In this document: piece by piece, positions 1 through 12,700 of the stretch
Numbering within the stretch: the stretch's first letter is position 1
Layout: each line of letters begins with the position of its first letter
NCBI RefSeq assembly: GCF_041296385.1
Contig: NC_091023.1
Location: 19,930,924 to 19,994,923 of the forward strand
DNA: 64,000 nt
Origin: Aphelocoma coerulescens
Taxonomy: Eukaryota > Chordata > Aves > Passeriformes > Corvidae
Direction: 5' to 3'
Notes under the pieces: model-generated
The model's database searches: none
The model's input: only the letters and a program-made list of their open reading frames with translations
Told to the model about the DNA's origin: nothing
Position numbers and translations under genes: made by a program

Positions 1-668
1 TCTCCTCATCCATATTTATGAGTCCCTCAGGTTTTCTGGGTAATCTGAATAAATGGATTTTGGATGATATGGGCATGGTAAAAAAACTGCTTTCCATGAA
101 GCAAAGGAATATAACAGTGGACATAACAGAATTAGAGATGCTCATGATATATGTGTAGTTGCATTCATTACAGGAGAGACCACAACATCACTGAGGAGCA
201 TTTACCTATGTAACAACTTTAAAATGGTAACAACCCTTCCTATGGCCAGCTGCCAAGCAGAACAGAGCCATAGTGAGGCCCTGATATATATAAACATTAA
301 GTATGGGTAAACATTTTAATAAAAGGGTGCTTTGTGGAAATCACAAAGAGAGAGAATGGATAGAATTAGTAAAAAATGCCTATCAAAGCCTAGGCTGCTT
401 TGAATAGTTGAGGATCTATTTTACATTTTAAATGTTTCATGTATATATACACACATCTCTCAATATGCACCAAAATGGTTAAGAATTACGTATTTGCCAG
501 GACAAACTTTAAAATCTAGAACCAAAAGCTAAAAAGAAAACCAAAACAAACAGCAGGAAAAGAAAACCCAAAAGGAGCCCCAAAGCTAGACACAATGGTG
601 GGCAGAACCCAAGTTCACTTGCAGACAGGGTCAGAAAAGGACTGCATGAAAGCAGCTGCTCACAATAC
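1..668 (-). other. USP13 intron 3 (partial)
   Basis: AT-rich intronic sequence between exon 3 and exon 4, which lies beyond the left edge. I looked for the acidic USP13 exon 4 segment on the minus strand and did not find it here. No repeat recognised. Confidence 0.7.
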
Positions 669-729
669 CTAAAAATAGCTTAGCATTCCTTCTTTTTGGT
701 AAAGCTCCACCAGATGCTCCTGGTACCTT
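669..729 (-). CDS. USP13: USP13 coding exon 3
   Basis: 61 bp, 20 codons plus one base. It is preceded by a strong pyrimidine tract ending TTTCCAG and followed by the non-standard donor GTATTG. It encodes [20 protein letters not shown]. Human has KVRGASGG at the start, so there is an Arg-to-Pro difference at position 3 of the exon. Confidence 0.93.
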
Positions 730-3700
730 CTGGAAAGAGAGAAAGAAACAATTAAAAATCCATCAAGTGAGACAACAGTAAATCAGCATTAACCCCTTCT
801 ATTAAATCATAGCCCTTGATGAGCAAGAATGTAAATGCTCTTTGCTCACCCCTGACACTGGGACTCATCACTGCCCACTGCCCCCACGGAGTGAGGAAGC
901 CTCCACCTGAGTCCTTCACTCTTGTGTTAGCAATTAATCAGAGTGTGTCTCACAGGCACCATGGGTGACAGCTGTTCTGTCACCAGGACAGGGACACCCA
1001 GCACCTCTCAAACCTCTCTCCACTAGATCCCCAACAGTATTTCTTAATGACTAAAGATGAATTAGAGAGCAGAAGAAAAGGCTATTATCTGCATAAAGGA
1101 TTCAACCCTACAGAACTAATTTCAGTAGGACCACTTCACTTTGATCTGTTAGTTCGGTTCATTTTCTTCTATCCAGAAAAAAATGCCCTTTCCATCAGGC
1201 TCTACACCTGCCTCCACTAAGATGAAGCCAAACTACCACCATGTTTTCTAAATATTAGGAAGTATGGAGGAAACTCAACAACACCCAAGCAATTGTTTAG
1301 TGGGGGATTTTATTGTAATTTTTAATTTAAGCTCCATAGCAGAAAACAATAACTTCCAAGAGAGACTAAGTTTCACTACTTTTCCAGTTCAGAATACCTC
1401 AAACTACAAGGGAAAACACGACTGGCTGAGGAAATGTCAAAGTCAATGCACTTGCTCCTTAAGCTGTTTATTAAATGGCACCATTAAATCAAATTAAATC
1501 AAAAAAGACTCAGTGGCTATTTGGTGCCAACATGATGCATGATGTAGTGTGTAATGTTAGTGTAACTGGCAAGGTTGTTAGGCAACTTTTTTTTTTTTTA
1601 ATAATAATATTGGGATACAACAGGTGGAGAGAAACCAGCCAAGAACCTGTCAGCCTACAGGGAAAGTTCATGTTCGCCCCTGCCCCTTCGCAGGCAAAAG
1701 GGTCACATATTTTGGGTGGTTCCCTTCACCATGTAAATAAAGCTTTGGCCTAAGCAAACTGTTTTAATCATCAGTGAGGTCTTACACATCATAGGAAAAT
1801 TTTCCATTCTTAGAAAGAGCAGATGCCAACACCCCTTGGCTGCATTTAAGAACAGAATCCATTATTCACATATAAAAGCCCTAGGGAAAAGAGTCAGGAT
1901 TGCAACTCCAGCAGTTAAAATAAAAATTCCTCAATGAAATGAAAATAACATTCATTCATGAAGTGAAAATAACATTTCTTTCTTTAATGGCACTGGAATT
2001 TAACAAGCTGGAAGGAAGTAGCCAGGAATCTATTTTAAATGTATTTTAAATCTTTTTTTTAAAGCAGCAGCAAGAAACAACATAACCCAATTGAAAATAC
2101 ATTATGAATAAATTACACATACTCCAAGGACTCTATTTCCAGAACCAAAAAAATTGGTTTTTCCAGTGCTAGGAAGCTGCCATTGAATTCTGATGTTACC
2201 AAGTGTGATATTGTAAAAGTCATTTAGACTAGTGATTTCAAAGAGAAAGAATTCACATGGAGTGTTTGTATTTAACTGAGGCTGGAAATTATTTCAGTTT
2301 GTTTTTCCAAATACAAATACATCAGAATTGAAGATGCTCAATACTCCTGAAAAATCCACAACCTGAAAGTCTTTTGACCTTGTCAGAAATCACTGAAAAC
2401 ATTCCCCATTCACAAACCCATTCTTCTTTCTAACATCTGACACGCCCAACAAATGAGAGACATAAGGCATCAGCAGTGGCATTAAATTCCATTTGTGATG
2501 CTCCTTGGACAAGGTGACAGAGCAGCCTGTTCTGCTTTCTCCCACTTTTTGTAACACCACCAGCCCTGGATAATATCCAGGAACTCACCACTGAAGGAAC
2601 CTTTGTGCTTCTCTGCCCAGTGTTTTCAGCAGGGCTGAGGTATCACTCCAGCACCAAGCTAAAGCTCTGCCTGGGAATGAACAGCACCGAGGCAGCCGTA
2701 CACAAGTCATACGCTACATGAAAGTGGCTGATTTAGAAGTTCTGAAGAGTGTAACTCTGTGGAAAAGTAAAACTAAAAATCAATTTCCTTTATTTAGCTA
2801 AGAATCTTACCAGAGGGTGCTCCATAACTTGCACTTGTGCCCATTTCTGATGATTCAGCAGATGCCTCTGGTGCTGAGCTGCCACTGGCAGATGCACCAG
2901 CCCTGCTCGAGCCAACAGGCTGAAGATGTGACCCTTATTTTCTAATTGAATTGTGACAAGATACACAACTGATATTTATTCCAAACATCTTGGGAAGCAA
3001 CCCGGGATTTCTGCAGCAATGCAGTGCATTCTGCAAGGATGATGCCAAGGGAACCACAGGCAGGAATAGAAGCCTCTCTATAAGAATCTTAAGACAGCAT
3101 ATCCAATGCCTTTGGCTTTACTGTATCATACACCATTAAAATCTTGGCTTCCAAAACCACAATGGAGCACGTGCCAGACACTTCATAAAACACTTGATGT
3201 TTCACATTGCTCAAAGGAAAACATGGATATCACTTAAGAAGTAAATAGTCATGGCCAAAAAAAAAAAAAGTCCACAGCTAATAAATGAGGAATCCTGGCT
3301 AAGAGCCCTATTAGATGATGCAATATTCACCTGCACTGTGTAGTCAAACCCTGTTTCCTGCCACATGACCCAGAGCACCAGTGCATTGCCACCTTGCAGC
3401 ACAGAGCCAGCCCCTCTGGTGCATCATGATTCACCAGGAGAAAAGCAGGAACCACTGAACTTCTTCAATCAAAGGGTTTGCAACACCAAACAGTTGGGGT
3501 ATTTGTTTCTCCATTTTGGAGTCTTTCAGCCTAATTTTTATGAGGAAAGGAGTTAATGAGGCCTCATTTCAATCCCAGTTTACCTTAACATACCGGAAGA
3601 AAGTTATATACAAGGAAAGCTGACAGGATTTCTGCCCACCTGCCTCCAGATAGCATTTTCATGAGTGTTAAATTCAGTCAGAAGAACCATTGCTAAAACC

Positions 3701-6700
3701 AGAGTAGGCTCTCCAAAAACTCAGTTAACAGACAGAAGGAAAATGTTGGTATTGCCCTTAGAAGGAAAGGCAATTCTAAAGTATAACAAACATCTTTAAC
3801 AATCTCATCCTGGAAGACATGCAATCCATCTCACTGTAATTCTGATAAAATATGAATAGTCCTCTACTGGAAAGAAGATCAGTGGTCAGGGCCCTTCACA
3901 TAACTCAAGGCCTTCATCACCCAGGGGAAGTATTGCTGTAGAATGAGGAACAAGGATTCTAACCCACTCCAAGCAGCTATTTTAAGCCTTCTAAACTGCC
4001 AATAGAGCCAGAGCTTATGGGAGAGTGAGCTATAAGCAAACCCAGTGCCCACTCGGGTCAGAAGTAATTTACAGTCCTTTAAAGATGCCAGACAAACCAC
4101 AGACAAACAGAGGTTAGGAAGCACAGGCAGTAAGTGACCGCTGACATGCAGTGACAGTATGGAAGAACAGTGAATATAAGGTTGTATGTGCACATCGATG
4201 TGTGGGGAAAGGCTAAAGGAGGGGCAGTGTATGTCTCTAGAATCCAGCCAATTAATTTAAGCCATGCTTAAGATCCCAGACCAAGTCAGGGTTTAACTGT
4301 AGAGGTATCTTAGGATGAAAAGTAGTCCTGTCACCGTGAGTGCTGTCAACCGCATATAAAAAGTAGATCTCAGAAACTCTGAGCCAAATCTGAGTCAAAT
4401 CCAGTAATTGTACACTTGAAAGGCAGGTTTCAGAAAGGTATTTAGCTATGTACAGTATGCACATAACATGCAGACAGTATGTATGTGATGCACAGAAACA
4501 AGATGTGAAAAAGAGCAGCGGAAGTCAGAAAGGAGCTACCTTTAAGACTCTTTAGGGCTTTTGATTCATCTCAGAGCTGAAGCTATAGGGATCCAAGCAC
4601 CTGCATTTGATATCCAGCCCCAAATCTGAATGTGTGCATTTCAGTCACTCAGGACCTGGTCTATGTCTGAAATGCAGTACCCAAATGAGCACAAGAGACA
4701 CAAGAACTGCCGGGGTAGTTCTTTGGGAAGCCACAGTCTCACCTCTACCACGTGTCGTTTCAGATGCAGATAGACACACTGTCCTGTTTTCCGGTAATGC
4801 CTTTCGATGTGTTCCCTTCCAAATCCCAGAAACGTGTTCATGCACACATAGAGACCTCCTTCAGAATCCTACAAGGAATGACACAAACAGTTACAGCAGG
4901 GAAGGAACTGGACAGGACAGAAAGGACCCAGCACACAGGAAAAAACTCCAAGAATTGCAGACCCTTTCTGTTATCAGGTGTGCACTTAAAATATGGCTTT
5001 CATAGCATATTTGGTGTTTACACTATCAGTCCTCTAAGAAACTTCCACATCATATCATATATCATAACACATCATTCCACAGCCTACAGAAACTCTCTGA
5101 AATGAGTTACTTTGCAACTACACATTAGTGAGCATCCAAGTTGGAGGTCTAGAAGTTAGTCTTGGAAAATTCCACTTGAGTGCCCAATCCACAGAGGTTC
5201 AAAGGCACAGAAATTTGTAAAACACAGAAATAAGCACAAGCATTTATTTGAAATAGCAGAATTTCTTGTGGGCATTTGATTGCAAGATCATTGCAAACCA
5301 GAAGCACAGCAGAGCTGATGGTCCAGGGACTCTGCCACAACTTCTACAACTGATCACAACCTTGTCTGAAAAAACAAGATCTCAAGTGACCTCATGGCTC
5401 TTAAAACTGGCTAACAAAAACTTGGCAAGTGTTTTGTATACATTCTTCAGTATCTATCAGGGATTCTCTCCATTCGTGCAAGCACAGAGCTTGGAGACAA
5501 GGGTGTTACAAAGGAAATATAAAGATATATACTCCTGGTGCTGATCACAAATGCTGATATTTCAGTAACATAACCTGGCATCACTTTTTGCTCACCCTAG
5601 AGCTGGGTGTTGATGCTCGCTGTTACCAGGGTCTTGTTCAATTTCAACACCACTCTAAGTTCTCTCCTACATCAGACTGCCAGGAGGACTTTCAGTCATT
5701 TGCTCATTGGTGTTGGATCAATTTTTTCAAGCTCTCTAACATGTATTGTTTTGAGTAGGTGGTGCATAACAAAGATTGAGCCTTTCAGAAGCTCTGTGAC
5801 CTTCCTTCTATTGTGAGCGTGTTTGTGCTGTTGGATAGCACAGAACATCTCGTGTTAAATTCCCCAAAGAACAACACAAATTACACTCATTTACAGGCAC
5901 CTCAGAAGTAAATTATAAATATATATATGAAAGTAAGGATCATTATCTTCAGAAACAAGTCATATTAGACACATACATGCTGTCTGCTCTTCTATCCTGT
6001 ACTCCAAATCCTTCTGCATTACCTCTTTCTGTGAGAAAGTCATGGACGTGTCCTCTACAAGAGGATCCTAGAGGTACCCAGTCTAAATAAAAACATACAG
6101 TGTTGTCACCCTAGGGTCTCAGGAACTTTGTTTAAAGTTTTGTTTTCTTGGAGATCATTCTCTCTTTTTCTGGATGGAATCCAAGAGACCACTGAACCAT
6201 TTCTGAGGCAGCCTATGACAACAATCTGACACTTTCAGTATAGGAGCTAAATGTAGAGTCTGAGTAAGTTAGTTGTGGTTACTGACAAAACAGTTGTTTC
6301 TCCAAGAGAACACAGGCAGAGTGTTCTCTCCCACAGCTTGGAAAGAAGTGGACAGACAGTTCAAAAGCCTAAAAGGTCACAGTAAAACAGGGCCCCGTGT
6401 GGAAAAGACACCTTTGTAGATGGCTGAATAAAGGATAGGCCCCAGTTTGGTGCTCATAAAACACTCAGCTGTGATCTAAGACAAACTTTGTGCTGGTTAA
6501 TTTAACCCTACTGAGCAGACAAACAGTTCTGGAAGGAATGATATTTTACACAGTCTGTGATATGTAAATCTTTGTATTTGACATTCATTTTAGATATGTG
6601 TGAAAGTTTATGCTGGAGGAAGGCAGCTTATCTGAAGTACTGGAGTCACTATTTTACACCAGAAAAGCCTAACTTGTTCTGACAGACAAAACCGGGGGGG

Positions 6701-9700
6701 GGGGGGGTATTTTTCCCCCCCACTCTTGCTTGAGGATGCAGCAGACATGTAGTGTGAAGTTTAGGATAATGTATAAACGTTCCTTTTCCTTATTACTCCA
6801 ATGTAAAGACATTGTTGGGGCAGAAGCTTGTATTTGCTCAGGCTCCATCACTGCCCAGAAGGCCACTCAAGAGCAGATTAGTCTTCTCACCTTCTAAGCA
6901 GAAGGAAAAGGGATTGCTCCTCATTTCTTCCTGTTCTTTGCTGCTAAGGTAGTCATGGTATGCCAGGTGCTTTATGCACAAAGGGAAACACACAGTCCAC
7001 ACCAGGGAGAAAAGTATTAAAAAAAAAAAAAAAAGCTGCTCTTACTTATTTAGACAACAATTCATGTTTTGAGGAAGGAAAGAGGCAGAGAATGCACAGT
7101 GAAAGAGAGGTAAAATGCACCAGTTGCTCCCTCTCAGACCTCAAAAGCAGAGCAAGGAAGCTGGTGGGTGAGAGGTCTGGCAAACACAAGTGCCAGTCCA
7201 TGAGGACACAGAGAGAGAGATCACCCCCTCATTTCACACTGCTCGTGGCACCAGACACCAGCAGCTTTCAAACACCACTAACCTGATCAGGATTTGACCT
7301 AATGACCTCCATGCCATTACCAACACTCATGAACCATTTAGATCCCTCAGGGAAATTCAGGGTTTAGCAATTCCAGCTCCTGAGGTGGCTCAGACAACAA
7401 TGACTTTACACAAACACGAGGGCTGTAGTGATCTCCTAACATGGCAAACAGTTCCAGACTCAGGGACAGTGCCTCATGCACAAGTGTTTGCTTTACATCC
7501 TCTGGAACAATGGCAAAATTTGCTAATACAGTATCACAGAAGAGATTAAAATGGCACCTTGAGTCTCCACAAGTCTCCATACCCAAATATGAAGAATGAA
7601 AAGCTCGTCCATCCTGTCATATATAAAGTAAAATGTGCCAGTTATGACACAGGGTCACTGGCTCCTCTGTGCCTTCTGTCCTGGTTTCCAGGAGAGTGTT
7701 TCCCTGCAAAATTCATGCATACAGGACTGCTACAGGCTCTGCTCAAGGTGTCTGCTCATCAGCAGTCACCATTAATTACACTGGCTATGGTCACAAGAGT
7801 CTTGCTGTGTAACTACAATCCACTCTGTAATATATTTGGAAAAGTTACAGGACCACCCCTAACCTACACACTTTGCACTGGATCCCACAGAGTCTAACTA
7901 AATGACACATATTTTATTTCAGGACAAGCTTAAAAAGAACAACAGATGTTTTGGCACTTAATAGTCTTCTCAACAACACATAATAGTTTACAATGAGGAA
8001 TAAAAAGACAGCCTGTCTCTCTGTCATGTACAGTGAAACAAGGAGGAAAAATAAAAACACAGCAAATCACAGACAACCAACTGAACACTAAAGGACACAG
8101 AGATGGCTCCAGCAAACAAAAAGTTCATTTTCAAGTTTCCACTGCAGTAAATGTAGTTACTTCTGGGAAGAGGAGGGGGAACCAACACAAAAAATGTGTG
8201 CTAAGGCCAAGAACATATCTAGTCACATTCAAAAGAAACATGGGGTATGAACAGTGGCATGTCTGCCTTTTAGACAACTGTCCTCTGTCACCCAAAGGTG
8301 GCAAGAAAATAATGGTGACTAAAGAAAAGTAGAAAAGGAATAATAAGAGAGTAAAATTGGGCATCAGGTAAAAAAAGGATCAGAGGGAGAAGCAATGGAA
8401 TCAGAATAAGGAATGGGAAGATGCTGACATACACAAGCATCCATGTCAAAATATGTACAAGCAGTGAGGAGGAGCCATGTACTACTGGAACTGCTGAAAG
8501 ACAAGAGACATGGGAAAAGAAGACCTGGGTTGGGCAGAGAAAGAAAGGACAAAGGACCTGGAAGTAGGAGATAAATTACAGGGCTTCCTGTAACTGGACT
8601 GGGCTGGACTGGACTTGAAATAACAAAAGAAATCCTTCTGCTGCTCTTCCTTCACAAAAGCACTGTATGGCACTGGATAGCACTGGATATTTCCCTACAA
8701 GCAAATGAATTCACACATGCCTAACAAGATTTCTGGAACCTCTGTTGTAGCTCCTAAATGCGCACATGGATAAGGCCAATCCAGTACAGCACTTAGAACA
8801 TTTCCTGGGAAGAAAAAAGCTGTGTGGGCCAGTCAGCCAGTAAACCAAAGCCAAACCACCACTGCCAAGAGGTGAATCAATGGCTCACACCCATGTATAA
8901 ATCACAGGTGGACTCCAGAGCAGGGCATATGAATTCCAAAGCAGTGTCTTGGACAAGTCACATGCACAGGCAGGATCAAGGCTTCACAGCCAGTGAGCAA
9001 ATACAATGGCAAAACTAACACTGGGTCAGGAGTACTTCTAACCTGCAACCAGGAAGAGAGAACTTCACCATCCATCACCACTGTTTGGGGTCAGTTTATC
9101 CAGGTGCAGGCTGTGTGAGCCACTGGCAGAGGTGTCTGAGATCCACCACGGCTGATTGCCAAGCTCCAGCCCAGTACTGCAGCCCCAGCAGTGTCACCTG
9201 GCACTGCTTCCACAGCCCCTTAGATTTTGGGGTTTTACTTTGTGCAGAGCCGTGGATGTACAACTCTGTTGGTCGCAAAAACAGTGCTGTGCTTCCAGAA
9301 CAGAAAAGCTGGGGTGAAGAGCTGAGAGGAAAACTTATGCAGCAATTCAGCAGAGCTCCAGCACTGTTCATTCGTCTGCATCTCCATATTTATCCTCTGA
9401 CTCTCCGGGTACCTCAGAATTCAAGTCTCTCTGCTACCCAAGATATATCAGTCCATCATCACTCTGGGTAACAGGATGGTCAGTCACACATAAAGAGGAA
9501 AAGGCTAGTAAGATCCAAATTTAAATCAATCCCAAGGAAATGCACAATGCACACAGACACTGGTTGTTCTCCCAAGCACCATAGTTATTTCCCATGTGTC
9601 AGACACTGCAGGCACAACCTCTACTGCTGTTACCATTCTCCAACTTTAGAAGACCAGTGAGTTAACTGATGAGAACCAGTTGAGTGTTTTGGTGCACTCC

Positions 9701-12700
9701 CAGCCAGCAAAACACCTGCCCATGTGACAGCTTTGGTATCTCCCTGTCAAGCAACAGTACCACACTGCTCTGACTTTTCAGGTGATCACCCACCACCAGG
9801 CAATTCACTGGAGGTCATTTTGCACCTAGGCCAAAATCCTTGTCTGGAATATTCCCTTTGTCTTGGTGTGTTCAGTCCTCTTGTTTCCTCTCTGCTGCTC
9901 CCATTCCATCAATAAAAATAAGATCCAAGCCTACCCCTTACAGACACAGGCCTCAGTGACTTTCTGGTTTTCCTCAAGGAATATTGACCAAAGGAACTGC
10001 CAGACAGGAGGTGCTTATTTCTAGAATGTTTTATGCAACACAATCACCTATATCCATTACACACTCCAGACCCTCAAGGATTTCAGTCCCAACTGCACAA
10101 CAGCAGAGCATCAGCTCAGTTCAGCCTTTGGGAATTGTCCCAACATAACCATTACAGATCTCCCGAGCCACAAAAATGAAGTCAGCAAGATTCACAAAGG
10201 AAGCTGTTGTCAGCAGCAAGGTTTTCCAGTGGAGCAAAGCCAAACTTTCCGCTGCTCAAACAAACAGAGCCCTGCACTCTACAGGGCCAGACTGCCTGGT
10301 CCTGTCACCGTGTTGGGCTCATGAGCTCTGCTGGGGTTGCCGCCACTGCCCTTCATGGGGAAGGTTTCGGAGCACATCCATGTGCAGTATCCATAGCTCA
10401 CACATAAGCCTTTTTATACTCCAGTTTGTATCCCTTTTCCAGATGTTGTCTCTCCCCCAGATGCATCACTCTCATGACCAGTGACAGGACCTGACGGAAT
10501 GGCCTGAAGCTGTGTCAGGGGAGGTTTAGGCTGGATATTAGGGAAAGGTTTTTCACTCAGAGGGTGGTTGGAAACTGGAACAGGCTCCCCAGGAAAGCAA
10601 TCACAGCCCCAAGCCTGACAGAGCCAAAGAAGTGTTTAGACAACAGTCTCAAGCACATGGTGAGATTCTTGGGTTGTCCTGTGCAGGACCAGGAGTTGAA
10701 CTCGATGATCTTCATGGGTCTCTTCCAACCCAGTGTATTCTGTGACTCTCTAATTCTGTGATAAATGCTCAGAGGTCTTTGAGACTAGGATCACATTAAA
10801 AGGTGGAACTTCCAAAGCTGACTACTGTAATTCTAAAAAAATAATAGTACAACAAAAGATTATTATATAATACAACCTTTGTATCTTCTGCATTCTACTG
10901 AAGACAATGTCAGGCTCATCCATCAAAAGATGAAGAGGAGTCACAGTGGACAAAATAGGAGAGAAGAAACCTACAGCACAGTGTTGGAGATGTGGAAAAA
11001 GCCACCAAGAGGCACGACTGCACCTCAGATCTGACTTCTGCAAGGTACAGGACTTTGTCAGCCAAATTGCAGGGTAGTGGTTGGCTCCCATAGCTGCTGG
11101 GTCAGTCCCTGGAGGACGCAATACTCAACACTAGGCCAGGCTTGTGTTTTGTAAGCAGTCTGCCTTCCCTCCCTCCTCAATTCCTGTACAAAGAAATGGC
11201 TAACTGGAGTAGGAGCCCTCATCAGAGAAACACAGTTTTTCTAGAAGACACCAAAAAAACTCAAAAAAGTAATTAAAATGTAACCCATAACCAGCATATT
11301 TTCTCATCTTATGAGACAAGCAAACTAAAAAGTGTCACTAGGTCTCTTAAGTGCACAGAAATTTGCCTCCTGTTCCTGCCAGCTTTCCTGGGACCAATCC
11401 TAGTATGTTCTGTTGGAAGTAGGCCAAATCTAAGGACATGAATTTCTCATCTGTTTATGGTATTTCTAACAATACCACCTTTCTGACAAGATCACCACAC
11501 TACAGTTAATCCACGTGGAAAAAATACACTAAACAGCCACCTGTACTTGCAGCTCTCACTTCCAAAGGCTCTCAGCTAATGACTCTCATTGTAGCACAAA
11601 GGCGACATTGTTCCCAGGTCTTCATCCAAGGAAGATTTAAAACTCATGGGAAGGAACCTCAACCTGTTTTGAGAACAATCAGTGAAGCTGCTGATATCCA
11701 CTGGAACGTTCCCTATTCAAACCCAGAGGGGATGACACAACTGACAGTGACAAGCAGGGCAGCAAAACCCACATCTCACTGCCACGTTAAGCTCTGCACA
11801 GCTGGAAGTAGAAGAGGGAGCTACTCACTCCCAGTACCTCCCAGTACCTCGTTTTCTCTGGCACCCTCTGAGAGCAAAAGCTCTGATTTTGAACACTCCA
11901 CTCTGCTTGGTCCTTGCAAATTTGCTGCAGCACCTTTCTCTACAATAATAAAATTACTCTGTACCTTAACGCTCACAGGTCTGATGGTTTTCAGTGTATT
12001 TTAAAGATCACAACACATCCACACAGGAAAAGGATTAATATACAATTAATATAGCTAAAGACACTTGAGTGTAGAGCTGCTGCATGACCAGGTACGACAT
12101 GACTCGCTGAAGTTAAACTGTAGCAAGGAGCATATTTAACATGGCAAAATGAGTAGATGTGAGGAAATACTGAGAAATATTCTTAAAAGAGAAAAAAATT
12201 CCTCCAGCAATAATGCAATCTGGAATTTTAGCATGGCTAACAAAACCAAGAGTGTGTTTTTTTAAATTCTTGAACATTATAACAGGGCTAACAAATAGTG
12301 TGTCTTCTTTCAAAAACAAGTACCTCAAGAGGAAGAGGCTCACTTAGGTAACCTAAGATAACCTAAGAAGGTAAGTCACAAAATCAACCTAATACAAAAC
12401 ATAAACATCTCCCTTTAGCCAAGGAACAACCTGTCTGTTTCCTTTCACTGTCTGTCTGAATGAAAAACTGCAAAAACACAGCTTTGTTACTTTCAGTTTG
12501 AAAATGACAGCGTTTTACCCTAGAAAGCGCACGTTACATTTACCCCGTAGAATCACCATCCTAGAAACCATATCCAGGTATCTGTTAGATTATATGGGAA
12601 TTTAAAATAAAATCTGAGCAAATCTTTCGCTCAGCTAAACTGAGGAGTGGTATGGGCTGAAAAGCTGGGGGGAAACAACAGAAACTGAGACTGCTTTTAT

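Noticed and set aside
1475..1753. Plus-strand frame ending near an AATAAA at about 1736
   Set aside because: Includes a T-run-encoded Phe stretch, has no homology I recognise and lies antisense in a USP13 intron. A single hexamer is not evidence of a gene.
11579..12004. 141-codon plus-strand frame in USP13 intron 1
   Set aside because: No recognisable motif, antisense to USP13, and no supporting promoter or splice context.
12343..12357. CTTAGGTAACCTAAG near-palindrome
   Set aside because: Seven-base arms occur by chance at this scale, and nothing around it suggests a function.
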